Source of the DNA: Candidatus Binatia bacterium
Lineage (GTDB): Bacteria; Desulfobacterota; Binatia; Bin18
DNA length: 64,000 bases
Direction of reading: 5' to 3'
Assembly (NCBI GenBank): GCA_022826945.1
Contig: JAJDTY010000073.1
Location: forward strand, 1-64,000
Shown here: positions 25,506-33,687 of the stretch, in pieces
How positions within the stretch are numbered: position 1 is the first letter of the stretch
How the letters are laid out: each line of letters begins with the position of its first letter
Notes under the pieces: generated by a model
Seen by the model: the letters and a program-made list of their open reading frames with translations, nothing else
Told to the model about the DNA's origin: nothing
The model's database searches: none
Program-made: the position numbers and the translations under genes

Positions 25506-27383
25506 ATGAACCGTATCCGTCTTCTGGATTCGCATACGATTGAGCAGCTCCGGGCGGGTGAAGTGATCGAGCGTCCGGCCTCGATTGTTAAGGAGCTGGT
25601 CGAAAATGCGATTGACGCGGGCGCGCGCTCAATCAGCGTGTCGATTACCAAAGGCGGGATTGATGAAATCGTTGTCCAGGACGATGGGAGCGGCCTGACG
25701 CCGGAGGATGCACCACTCGCCTTCCAGCGACACGCGACCAGTAAAATACAGTCCAGCAATGATCTCTTTCTCCTCACGACCTTAGGTTTTCGGGGTGAGG
25801 CGTTGGCCAGTATTGCCGCTGTAACACAGGTCGAATTGCTCTCCCGGACAGCGGATGCCATCGAGGGGGTGCGCGTCCGGGCGGGTGGCAGTGCGCCCAT
25901 AGAGACAACCCCTGCTGGCTGTCCGCAGGGCACGACGGTGACCACGCGACATTTGTTTTTTAATACCCCACCGCGGCGGGCCTTCCTCAAATCCCCGACC
26001 GCCGAAAGTCATCAGGTGCATGAAGTATTGATCGCGTTGGCGTTGTCACAACCGTCCATTCACTTTCGCTTTCAGTCAGACGGACGCGAGGTGTTTCATG
26101 CGCCTCCTCAAGACGATCTCGCCCTACGCGCGCGTACGGTGATGGGTAAGGAGTGGGCTCAGGAGTTCCTGTCGCTCCCGAGTGCGGAAGCACGCTTGGC
26201 CGAAGAAGGCGTTGGGGTGACCGGCCTCATCAGTCCGCCCAGTCGCACCCGCAATACCCGGACCGGACAATACTTCTTCGTGAATGAGCGGCCGGTGAAA
26301 AGCCAGCCAGTATCCTCTGCCTTGAGTCGTGGCTACGGAGAACTCCTGCCCGCGGGCCGTTTTCCCTTGGGCATCCTTTTTCTCACTGTTCCGACTGATC
26401 AGGTTGACGCCAACGTCCACCCCACAAAGCGCGAAGTGAAATTCCAGGCGGAACGTGAGCTCCTCCAGATAGTTGTTCAGAGCGTCAGAAAGACGCTTGA
26501 TCGGGCCAACCTGTTCAAAAAGATTGATCTTCCGGCCTCTGACCGACCGGGCAGCAATCGACCGGCTGACAGCCGCATCGAAGGGGTGTCTCATCCTGAG
26601 AGTCGGGCCTTGGACAGCTCTGTTCCGATACCAGACCCGGCCGACTACCCCAGACCCCAAAGACGCCGTAAGACCGTCGGTTCGTATGGCTCTCGGTCTG
26701 AACTCGGCCTACGTCTGCTGGACAAACCGCTGGTCCAAGAGGCGGAGGCCGCCCCGCCGAGTCCGACTCACTCTCAAACGCCCTTGTGGCAACGACCCGA
26801 CGGAACCGAATTCCGTGTCGTTGGCCAGAGCCATGAGTTGTTTGTCCTGGTTGAAGCGGAAGGCGAACTCTGGATTGTGGACCAGCACGCGGCGCATGAG
26901 CGCATTATATATGAACAGGTGCTCGACAGCCTGCAACATAAACACAGTGCGACGCAGCCGCTACTCATACCCGTCACTTTTGAGTTGTCGCCCGCCGCGT
27001 GCAGCGCCTTGGAAGAACTGCAGGATTATCTCGTCCAGATCGGATTTGACATTCAGCCGTTTGGAGGGAACACGTTTCAGGTGCAGGCGACACCGGCATA
27101 TTTTCGACCGGCTGATACGCCCTCGCTGTTGAGTGAACTGGCCGAAGCTCGGGCCGAAGGGCATTCGGACAATTCCATTGAGGCCAAACAGGAGGACCTG
27201 GCGGCGCGTGTCGCCTGTAAGGTAAAATCGATCAAAGCTGGCCAAACGTTGACCGAGGAGGCCATGCACGCTTTGGTGAAAACCCTTCTGGATTGTACCT
27301 CGCCATTTACCTGTCCGCATGGCCGGCCAACCATGGTTCGCTATTCGGTGCGCCAGCTCGAACGCCAGTTTGACCGGCGATAA
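25506..27383 (+). CDS. mutL: DNA mismatch repair protein MutL (endonuclease type)
   Basis: A 625-residue MutL beginning MNRIRLLDSHTIEQLRAGEVIERP. The N-terminal GHKL ATPase motifs are ELVENAIDAG, DDGSG and TLGFRGEAL. The C-terminal domain carries DQHAAHERIIYE, the metal-binding endonuclease motif, plus ACKVKSIKAGQ and CPHGRPT. This is therefore the nicking type of MutL found in organisms without MutH. The start at 25506 is one base after the mutS stop, so the two are translationally close-coupled. Confidence 0.95.
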   Translation: MNRIRLLDSHTIEQLRAGEVIERPASIVKELVENAIDAGARSISVSITKGGIDEIVVQDDGSGLTPEDAPLAFQRHATSKIQSSNDLFLLTTLGFRGEALASIAAVTQVELLSRTADAIEGVRVRAGGSAPIETTPAGCPQGTTVTTRHLFFNTPPRRAFLKSPTAESHQVHEVLIALALSQPSIHFRFQSDGREVFHAPPQDDLALRARTVMGKEWAQEFLSLPSAEARLAEEGVGVTGLISPPSRTRNTRTGQYFFVNERPVKSQPVSSALSRGYGELLPAGRFPLGILFLTVPTDQVDANVHPTKREVKFQAERELLQIVVQSVRKTLDRANLFKKIDLPASDRPGSNRPADSRIEGVSHPESRALDSSVPIPDPADYPRPQRRRKTVGSYGSRSELGLRLLDKPLVQEAEAAPPSPTHSQTPLWQRPDGTEFRVVGQSHELFVLVEAEGELWIVDQHAAHERIIYEQVLDSLQHKHSATQPLLIPVTFELSPAACSALEELQDYLVQIGFDIQPFGGNTFQVQATPAYFRPADTPSLLSELAEARAEGHSDNSIEAKQEDLAARVACKVKSIKAGQTLTEEAMHALVKTLLDCTSPFTCPHGRPTMVRYSVRQLERQFDRR

Positions 27384-27429
27384 TGAAGCGTATCGTCTCT
27401 CTTCAACTGGTGATGATCTTCTTGAAGTT

Positions 27430-28464
27430 ATGACTCCGATACATATAGGCACTCTCCCCCTTGCGACGAATCTGTTCCTGGCTCCGCTTGCGGGTTACAC
27501 GACCCTCCCGTTTCGGTGGTGTATGCGTGAAGTGGGCGGATTCGGTCTGGCGACAACCGAACTGGTCCATGCCCGGTCGTTGCTTGAAAAAAATCGTCGG
27601 GCCTTTGAACTGATCGAAACACGCCCGGAAGATAGCCCGCTGAGTGTCCAACTCTTTGGCCCAGTGGCCGAAGAAGTCCGCGATGCGGCGGTCTGGCTTG
27701 AAGAGCAGGGGGCGGATACCGTTGATATCAATATGGGTTGCCCGGTTGAAAAGGTTGTCAAAATCGGTGCCGGCGCGGCCATGTTAAAAGACCCGAAAAA
27801 AACCGGTGCGTTCGTCCGGACAGTGACCCGGGCGGTCAAAATTCCGGTCACCGTGAAGACGCGTCTGGGCTGGGATCAGACGCAACTGGACGCACCGGTG
27901 CTGGCGCCTATTCTTGAGGATGTAGGTGTCGCCGCCCTGACAATTCACGGTCGTACGCGAGCCGAAGCCTTCAGTGGCTCGGTCGATCTCAATGGTATTC
28001 GCGCAGTCGTGGAATCCGTACGAACCATGCCCGTTTTCGGAAACGGCGATGTGTGCGACACGGCAACGGCGAAACGCATGCTCGAAGAAACGGGCTGCGC
28101 GGGCCTCGTAATCGGCCGCGGTGCGCTGGCCAATCCCTGGGTCTTCCAGCATATTCAGGCCGGCTTCCTGGGGCATCCGGCTCCGCCCGAGCCATCCTTA
28201 GGGACGCGTGTTGCCTTTATGACACGGCATTTTGAGCGAGCAGTGCAGCAGCGTGGAGAGAAACTGGCCTGCACTCAATTCAGGAAGACCATAGACTGGT
28301 ATGCGAAATTTTTTGGCCCCTGTCGGCCCCTGCGTTTAGCCATGAAGGAACTCAGTAGCCGGCAGCACTATTATGATCTGGTCGGCCAGTTTTTGGCGTA
28401 TCGCAACCAGCATCCGCTCTCCCGGCGTGAGAACCATCCGGCCGTTAACGCCATGCCCGCCTGA
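27430..28464 (+). CDS. dusB: tRNA-dihydrouridine synthase
   Basis: A 344-residue FMN enzyme that reduces uridines in tRNA D-loops. Motifs are LAPLAGYTTLPFR, VDINMGCPVEKVVKIGAGAAML (active-site Cys), PVTVKTRLGW, LTIHGRTRAEAFSG and GLVIGRGALANPW. Length and motifs fit the DusB group. The ATG at 27430 begins the conserved core and is preferred over the track start inside mutL. It lies 46 bases after mutL. Confidence 0.92.
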   Translation: MTPIHIGTLPLATNLFLAPLAGYTTLPFRWCMREVGGFGLATTELVHARSLLEKNRRAFELIETRPEDSPLSVQLFGPVAEEVRDAAVWLEEQGADTVDINMGCPVEKVVKIGAGAAMLKDPKKTGAFVRTVTRAVKIPVTVKTRLGWDQTQLDAPVLAPILEDVGVAALTIHGRTRAEAFSGSVDLNGIRAVVESVRTMPVFGNGDVCDTATAKRMLEETGCAGLVIGRGALANPWVFQHIQAGFLGHPAPPEPSLGTRVAFMTRHFERAVQQRGEKLACTQFRKTIDWYAKFFGPCRPLRLAMKELSSRQHYYDLVGQFLAYRNQHPLSRRENHPAVNAMPA

Positions 28465-28481
28465 TCATACTCCCTCTCCGG

Positions 28482-28511
28482 TTGACAATCATCTCCGGTT
28501 TGCGTCACAAT
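28482..28511 (+). promoter_or_regulatory. Possible nadA promoter
   Basis: TTGACA at 28482 and CACAAT at 28506 with an 18-base spacer resemble a sigma-70 promoter. The -10 element lies inside the palindrome described next. Confidence 0.4.
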
Positions 28512-28519
28512 GACGCAAA
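28499..28519. promoter_or_regulatory. Perfect palindrome upstream of nadA, probable NrtR operator
   Basis: TTTGCGTCA-CAA-TGACGCAAA is a perfect 9+3+9 inverted repeat. It overlaps the putative -10 box 48 bases ahead of the nadA start, and the gene after nadA encodes an NrtR-type repressor. A further half-site-like TTACGCAAA occurs at 28534-28542. The palindrome also contains the ATG that the ORF track used for nadA, which argues against that start. Confidence 0.55.
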
Positions 28520-28566
28520 AGTATGTGTCTATATTACGCAAACTAAAGCGTGCGAACTGGAGAGCG

Positions 28567-29583
28567 ATGATGCACAACGGATCGACCGGACCTCAAGAAA
28601 AGACTCCACACCAGCTCTACGAGCACCTGGCGCAACTCGACAGTGGCTATACACTGGACGCCTGTGCGCAATACGCAGCCTGGATTCATGAGATTCACGA
28701 GCTGAAACGCCGGCATAACGCCGTCATACTGGCGCACAATTACCAACGCCCGGAGATTTTTGAGGTCGCTGACGTGATAGGTGATTCCCTCGAATTGGCC
28801 CGCCAGTCAAAACAGGTTGCGTCTGATATCGTTGTCTTTTGTGGTGTGCATTTTATGGCGGAAACGGCCAAGATCGTGAATCCGGAGCGAATGGTGCTCC
28901 TGCCTGACTTGCAGGCAGGCTGCTCTCTGGCCGAGAGCATCACGGGGGAGGCGTTGGCTGATCGGAAGGAAGAACTGCGCCAGGTATATCCCGATCTTCA
29001 GGTGGTCTGTTACGTCAATACGACCGCGGATGTCAAAGCCGAATCAGATGTGTGTTGCACCTCGTCGAACGCGGTCCAAGTGGTAAAAGCGCTCGACACC
29101 GAGAATATTCTCTTTGTGCCTGACGAGAATCTGGCCCGTTATGTCCAGAACGAAACCAGTAAGAATATTATTGCCTGGCAGGGGAACTGCTACGTCCATC
29201 ATCAGATTACGCCGGAACAGATTCAAGAGGTACGGGACAAACTCCCGCAGGTAAAAGTGCTCGTCCATCCCGAGTGCCGGGAAGATGTGCTCGCCCTGGC
29301 GGATGCCGTGCTCTCAACGAGTGCCATGATGCGCTACGCTAAAGAAAGTCCGGCCCAGGAGTTTCTGATCGTTACGGAGTGCGGTCTGTCGGACCGCTTG
29401 CTGTTGGAAGTCCCGGAGAAGAAATTCTACAAGAGCTGCAAGCTGTGCGCCTATATGAAAATGATTACGCTCGAAGGGGTGCGGGACTCTCTGCGTGACG
29501 GACGTTTTGAGATTACGCTCCCGGAAGAGACCCGGATCGGTGCCCAGCGTTCACTTGACCGTATGCTGGCACTCAATGCATAG
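28567..29583 (+). CDS. nadA: Quinolinate synthase
   Basis: A 338-residue NadA, which makes quinolinate from iminoaspartate and dihydroxyacetone phosphate using a [4Fe-4S] cluster. The three cluster cysteines appear in LQAGCSLAES, SDVCCTSSNA and KSCKLCAYMK. Other motifs are ILAHNYQRPEI and VFCGVHFMAETAKI. The start at 28567 has GGAG just upstream; the track start at 28510 lies in the operator palindrome. It is followed directly by nrtR, and the pair forms a local NAD-biosynthesis regulatory unit. Confidence 0.93.
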   Translation: MMHNGSTGPQEKTPHQLYEHLAQLDSGYTLDACAQYAAWIHEIHELKRRHNAVILAHNYQRPEIFEVADVIGDSLELARQSKQVASDIVVFCGVHFMAETAKIVNPERMVLLPDLQAGCSLAESITGEALADRKEELRQVYPDLQVVCYVNTTADVKAESDVCCTSSNAVQVVKALDTENILFVPDENLARYVQNETSKNIIAWQGNCYVHHQITPEQIQEVRDKLPQVKVLVHPECREDVLALADAVLSTSAMMRYAKESPAQEFLIVTECGLSDRLLLEVPEKKFYKSCKLCAYMKMITLEGVRDSLRDGRFEITLPEETRIGAQRSLDRMLALNA

Positions 29584-29592
29584 TATGCTCCT

Positions 29593-30279
29593 GTGGGCAG
29601 AGCAAACGAGGGCCAGCGCAGCGCAAAACAAGTTCATCCGCGTGTAGCCGTTGATGCGGTGCTCTTTACCCTTACCCAGGGAGCCCTCCGCACGCTGCTG
29701 GTGAAAATTAAGAAGGGTGGGTTCGCGGGCCGCTGGGCGTTCCCCGGTGGTCTGGTTCAGTTGGACGAATCGCTCGATGCTGCGGCCCAGCGCGAGCTGT
29801 ATGAAAAAACAGGCGTACAGGACCTCTACCTGGAGCAATTGTATACGTTTGGCAGTGCGACCCGAGACCCCTCCGCACGAACCGTATCGGTCGCGTATTT
29901 TGCCCTCATCCCGCCGCTCGCGCAGACTCCCTATCTCGGGGAAAAATATTCGGACATTGCCTGGTTCCCGGTGCATGATCTGCCTAAGCTTGCCTACGAC
30001 CATAACGCCATAGCGGAATATGCGCTGCAAAGGCTCCAGAGCAAATTGGGCTACGCGAATATCGTCTACAGCCTCCTGCCGCAAGAATTTACGGTTGCGG
30101 AGCTACAGGGGGTCTATGAAATCATCCTCGATCGTCAGCTGGATCGTCGAAATTTCAGACGAAAAATTATCAGATCCGGTCTGCTCAAGCCCCTCTTGAA
30201 AACACGGAGAGGCGCGCACCGACCGGCCCAACTCTATACATTTTCCCAGCGCCAGCCCATGCAGCTTGACGTGCTATAA
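29593..30279 (+). CDS. nrtR: NrtR-type Nudix transcriptional regulator of NAD biosynthesis
   Basis: The N-terminal Nudix domain (VDAVLFTLTQGALRTLLVKI, GRWAFPGGLVQLDESL) is followed by the winged-helix domain typical of NrtR: NIVYSLLPQEFTVAELQGVYE and RNFRRKIIRSGLLKP. The Nudix box reads G-x5-E-x7-REL-x-EKTGV. One of the two usual catalytic glutamates is Lys, as expected for a domain that senses ADP-ribose rather than hydrolysing it. NrtR proteins repress NAD genes until ADP-ribose binds. It follows nadA by 9 bases. The start codon is GTG with a weak ribosome binding site. Confidence 0.9.
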   Translation: MGRANEGQRSAKQVHPRVAVDAVLFTLTQGALRTLLVKIKKGGFAGRWAFPGGLVQLDESLDAAAQRELYEKTGVQDLYLEQLYTFGSATRDPSARTVSVAYFALIPPLAQTPYLGEKYSDIAWFPVHDLPKLAYDHNAIAEYALQRLQSKLGYANIVYSLLPQEFTVAELQGVYEIILDRQLDRRNFRRKIIRSGLLKPLLKTRRGAHRPAQLYTFSQRQPMQLDVL

Positions 30280-30372
30280 CCGTATATGAGAGCTGGCTGC
30301 TGCGTAGTTGGGCCGGGTAGCGATGTATGGTAGCGTGGGGGTCGGCTCACTGACCGAAAGGAGATGGTACGC

Positions 30373-30819
30373 ATGGTCATCCGTATCGTAGGCGCTCTCA
30401 TGCTCGTCTTGGGGCTTGGTGCCGTGCTCGCTGCACCAGGGCACTCTCCGGCTATTGTTTTGGCCGAGACGAGTCTGACTGCCGAAACCACGCCCGGGCC
30501 AGAAAAGAAACCATTAGTAACCCCGCTCTCAACCCATAGCAGTCTGCCCGCCACCTTATCGCCCGATCTGTTCAGCGGAGCAGTCAGAGACGGTTACATC
30601 ATCGCTCAAACCATCCCGGACGTACTGGCCGGGCTGCACTGCTACTGTGGCTGTGATCGGTCCATGGGGCACGGCAATCTCCTGGATTGCTTTGTGGACG
30701 ATCACGCCGCCGGTTGAATGCACTGTTTACACGAAGCGCAGGATGCGCAGACGCTATTTGAAGCAGGAGCCCCGCCGGAAGTCATCCGGGATTTTATTGA
30801 TCAGAAGTACGGCAACTAG
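30373..30819 (+). CDS. PCYCGC-motif exported protein, candidate selenoprotein (UGA = Sec115)
   Basis: The ORF track stops this gene at TGA 30715-30717, but the same frame continues for 34 codons to TAG at 30817. The joined protein is a 148-residue exported PCYCGC-type protein: signal peptide (MVIRIVGALMLVLGLGAVLA), Cys motif CYCGC (90-94), GHGNLLDCFVDDHAAG, then U-MHC and LHEAQDAQTLFEAGAPPEVIRDFIDQKYGN. In the family as I recall it, the residue at the TGA is the first Cys of a CxxC pair (HAAGCxxC), so the TGA gives UxxC. A SECIS-like hairpin follows. The extended stop fits neatly 13 bases before the convergent gene. The ATG at 30373 has the better-spaced AAGGAG. The alternative is a nonsense mutation. 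selA, selB, selC and selD are not in the window. Confidence 0.7.
30736..30748 (+). promoter_or_regulatory. Candidate bacterial SECIS hairpin
   Basis: GCGCA-GGA-TGCGC is a 5-base-pair stem with a GGA loop. The loop begins 24 bases after the UGA at 30715-30717. Bacterial SECIS elements need a small apical loop with an early G, placed roughly 16-37 bases after the UGA; this fits. Two lower C-G pairs (30732-30733 with 30752-30753) may extend the stem past an internal loop. Confidence 0.55.
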
Positions 30820-30832
30820 GGCAGGGTGCGGC

Positions 30833-31612
30833 CTACGCGTCTTTGAGATAAAAACGGACACCACAGACTTCCACCTGGTCATCTGACACACGGCACCCGC
30901 GTTGCTCTGCCCTTGTCAGCAGCCCCTGGGTGTCGGCAACAACGAGGTCAACTCCACCCAGACCATCTCCGCGCCCATCCGTGGCCTCAACAAACCGCAC
31001 GTCGGCATTCTCCAGCGGAAAGCTCAGGCGGCCCTGATCGTCCTGCCGGAGTGGAGTGCCCGCGATGTCTGCCCATCTCTGGGCCATGGATTGTGGGTCG
31101 TGGGACTGCAACTCAACCGCAGAGAAGCCGCTGACCACCTCAGTCCGCCGGGCGGTGTCCCAGCCATCTCCACCAGCGGGCTCCCAATGCCCCTCGGGCT
31201 CATTCTTCGGGTCCCAGTCGAGTTCAAAGAAGGCGCCCCCCGTGTCGCCGGGGTGAAGCTGCATGCACTGGAAGCCGTGAATATCCTGCTCCCAGGCAAT
31301 CCGGACGCCGAGTGCCTGCGCCTGGGCCCTGCGAGCCCGTTGCGTTTCACGGCTGTCGCACTGGCAGATGACCATATAGCCGCCATCGCCGTTGCGCCGC
31401 CGGAGAAAGCGACCGGCTGCGGTGTTGTCTTTCGTTGGTGCGACAACCTCAAAAAAGTTTGAGCCGACTGGAAACAGCGAGTTCTCCAGGCCGAAAACAC
31501 CCACACCGTCATCAACAAAGCACACTTCAAGGCCGAAGATGGATGTGAGGTCCTCGACCACAGGGGCGAGCTTCTCCGCAACAAAACATACCTGTCGTAA
31601 CCGTATCGTCAT
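30833..31612 (-). CDS. VOC-superfamily (glyoxalase-like) protein
   Basis: A 259-residue protein with two vicinal-oxygen-chelate-like halves: LRQVCFVAEKLAPVVEDLTSIFGLEV at the start and FSAVELQSHDPQSMAQRWADIAG in the middle. The family includes glyoxalases, dioxygenases and epimerases; the reaction here cannot be told. AGGAG lies six bases before the ATG at 31612; the track's first codon is an adjacent GTG. It converges on the candidate selenoprotein. Confidence 0.75.
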   Translation of the reverse strand: MTIRLRQVCFVAEKLAPVVEDLTSIFGLEVCFVDDGVGVFGLENSLFPVGSNFFEVVAPTKDNTAAGRFLRRRNGDGGYMVICQCDSRETQRARRAQAQALGVRIAWEQDIHGFQCMQLHPGDTGGAFFELDWDPKNEPEGHWEPAGGDGWDTARRTEVVSGFSAVELQSHDPQSMAQRWADIAGTPLRQDDQGRLSFPLENADVRFVEATDGRGDGLGGVDLVVADTQGLLTRAEQRGCRVSDDQVEVCGVRFYLKDA

Positions 31613-31753
31613 CACACACTCCTCTCGGGGATCAGAGCATTTTCGACTCTGGTCCTGGTATCGGAACTCTCTGTATATTTCTACCTGTCCGGCGCGCTTG
31701 CTCGGGCTGCGGGAAGTATTGTAACGTTGGACTTCAGATCACAAGGAGGCCCC

Positions 31754-32152
31754 ATGGCTCAAGCTGAACGCGGTACCATACTCACGGTCTTTGCCATCCT
31801 GTTTACTATCCTGGCGGTGTCGAATTTGCTGAAACCCCTCCAACTGAATGAGGCGACCGGCTTTGTGCTCTTTGGTGCGCGGTTATCCGGGATGCCGAAC
31901 GCGATAGCCGGCATCCTGGCCGGTCTCTATCTGCTCGTCTATGCCTACGGTATCTGGCATATGAAACGCTTCGTGGTGGGCATGGCGCATGCGTATGCGC
32001 TGTACGTCATTTTGAACCTGCTGCTCTTTATGTACAGCGATGCTCAAGAAGCCCAAGTGGGTCTCTTCTACCTCCTCTACGCCGTTGGTGCGATTGGGGT
32101 CTCTCTGGGATCGGCCATCCTCCTGACAAAGCGCAAGACCGAACTCGCGTAG
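31754..32152 (+). CDS. Small four-helix membrane protein
   Basis: A 132-residue protein with about four membrane segments (TILTVFAILFTILAVSNLL, NAIAGILAGLYLLVYAYGI, AHAYALYVILNLLLF, YAVGAIGVSLGSAILL) and a basic C-terminus (TKRKTELA). The ATG at 31754 has AAGGAGG upstream. I do not recognise the family. A C-terminal piece of a close paralogue survives at 34435-34509 on the other strand. Confidence 0.72.
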   Translation: MAQAERGTILTVFAILFTILAVSNLLKPLQLNEATGFVLFGARLSGMPNAIAGILAGLYLLVYAYGIWHMKRFVVGMAHAYALYVILNLLLFMYSDAQEAQVGLFYLLYAVGAIGVSLGSAILLTKRKTELA

Positions 32153-32203
32153 GAGCCGCTTGGCCTGTGATGAGAAAGAATCTTCGACTAGTATTCTCAC
32201 TCT

Positions 32204-32230
32204 TTGTCAGGTATACTGGACCCGTATAAT
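32204..32230 (+). promoter_or_regulatory. Promoter of the DEAD-box helicase gene
   Basis: TTGTCA at 32204 and a perfect TATAAT at 32225 with a 15-base spacer, which is short. Transcription from here would give a leader of about 180 bases. Confidence 0.5.
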
Positions 32231-32274
32231 ACGAGAATGAACCGCGAGCAGGTCTCTTTTCCTTTGTAAGAAAT

Positions 32275-32290
32275 CCCGCTCAGAAGCGGG
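32275..32290 (+). promoter_or_regulatory. Leader hairpin ahead of the helicase gene
   Basis: CCCGCT-CAGA-AGCGGG is a perfect 6-base-pair stem with a four-base loop inside the predicted leader. No U-tract follows, so it is not a terminator by itself. RNA helicase genes often have structured leaders used for cold or autoregulatory control; this role is inferred. Confidence 0.4.
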
Positions 32291-32415
32291 TCTCAGGTTG
32301 CCCAGACCCGAGTTCCACGTTTCCCAGGTTCTGTTTAATAACACGGCGTGTCGATGCTTTGTCGGTGCCCATACCCATCCGTGTATCTGGGCAGCATGGA
32401 GAAAGAGATAGTCCT

Positions 32416-33687
32416 TTGACAACAGAGAGTAAGCAGAACGGTCTTGCCGATTGTTCTGAGTTTTCCGAGCTTGGGTTGATACCCGAGCTCTTACGCGCCT
32501 TGGAAGATGCGCAATACGAAACCCCAACTCCCGTGCAAGCTCAGGCAATTCCCATTGCCCTCAGCGGTAAAGATATGCTCGCCTGTGCCCAGACCGGGAC
32601 GGGTAAGACGGCCGGATTTATCCTGCCCATCCTGCAACGTTTCGTCCACGCCGAGTCGGGTCCAGTCCGGGCTTTGGTACTGACCCCAACGCGCGAACTC
32701 GCCGTACAAATAGGAGAAAGTGCCCGCACCTACGGGAAATACGTGCCGGTCCGCTCAACCGTGGTCTACGGTGGTGTCGGGCTCGGGCCACAAGCCGACC
32801 AGCTCCGTCGTGGAGTAGAGCTGTTAACCGCCACCCCCGGACGCCTCCTCGATCACCTGAATCGCGGCAACGTCCGGCTTGCCGACGTCGAGGTGCTCGT
32901 CCTGGACGAGGCCGACCGTATGCTGGATATGGGTTTTCTCCCCGATGTCCGGCGTATCCTGGCCGCTTTACCTCAGGTGCGCCAAACACTCCTCTTTTCC
33001 GCAACCATGCCACAGGAGATTGAACGTCTTGCGCAGGACACCTTGAGAGAACCCGAGGTGATTGATGTCGGACGCCGGGCCACACCGGTCGCGACGCTGC
33101 GTCACGTGATCTATCTGGTGGAAGCCGAACGCAAAAACGACCTGTTGCATTATCTCCTTCAGCACGGCAGCCTCAAGCATGTGCTGATCTTTACGCGGAC
33201 CAAGGTCCGCGCGGAACGCCTGTCCAAACGTCTCTCTCAGACGAATCGCCGGGTCGCCGCCCTGCATGGCGATAAGACCCAACGCGTGCGCACGCAGGTG
33301 CTCAATAACTTTAAGAGCGGAAAGGTTGATGTCTTAGTTGCAACCGATGTTGCCGCGCGTGGCCTTGACGTTGAGGGCATTTCCCATGTGGTGAATTTCG
33401 ACGTTCCCAACCGGCCGGAAGACTACGTCCACCGCATCGGCCGGACCGCCCGGGCCATGGCGACAGGCGAGGCGCTCACATTTGCCTCGTCCGACGAGGT
33501 CGAGGCTGTGCGCGCCATCGAAAGCCTGTTGGGCAAAGAGGTCCCCCGCAAGATGATCAAGGGTTTTGAACCAACGCATTTCACCATCCGCCGGTTTGCC
33601 AAGCCCGAGGCATCGCGCGGAGCACGCATTGCCAGCGGTGCCATTCGGCACTTTAGTCCGGGAGGCCGGCGGCGGAAGAGCGCGTAA
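32416..33687 (+). CDS. DEAD-box ATP-dependent RNA helicase
   Basis: A helicase of about 423 residues with every core motif: FSELGLIPELLRALEDAQYETPTPVQAQAIP (Q motif), AQTGTGKT, PTRELAVQ, TPGRLLDHL, VLDEADRMLDMGF, LFSATMP, VATDVAARGLDVEG and HRIGRTAR. It resembles the RhlE group, with a short basic tail (GGRRRKSA). There is no in-frame ATG before the Q motif. TTG at 32416 (LTTESKQNGL) or TTG at 32359 are the candidate starts; the former lies after GAAAGAGA. Confidence 0.9.
   Translation: MTTESKQNGLADCSEFSELGLIPELLRALEDAQYETPTPVQAQAIPIALSGKDMLACAQTGTGKTAGFILPILQRFVHAESGPVRALVLTPTRELAVQIGESARTYGKYVPVRSTVVYGGVGLGPQADQLRRGVELLTATPGRLLDHLNRGNVRLADVEVLVLDEADRMLDMGFLPDVRRILAALPQVRQTLLFSATMPQEIERLAQDTLREPEVIDVGRRATPVATLRHVIYLVEAERKNDLLHYLLQHGSLKHVLIFTRTKVRAERLSKRLSQTNRRVAALHGDKTQRVRTQVLNNFKSGKVDVLVATDVAARGLDVEGISHVVNFDVPNRPEDYVHRIGRTARAMATGEALTFASSDEVEAVRAIESLLGKEVPRKMIKGFEPTHFTIRRFAKPEASRGARIASGAIRHFSPGGRRRKSA

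Noticed and set aside
28510-28566. N-terminal extension of nadA in the ORF track
   Set aside because: The first ATG lies inside the operator palindrome and the added residues are not NadA-like; the ATG at 28567 has GGAG upstream.
30647-30886. 79-residue rightward ORF overlapping the PCYCGC gene
   Set aside because: Out-of-frame shadow; the correct frame continues through the TGA and matches the family.
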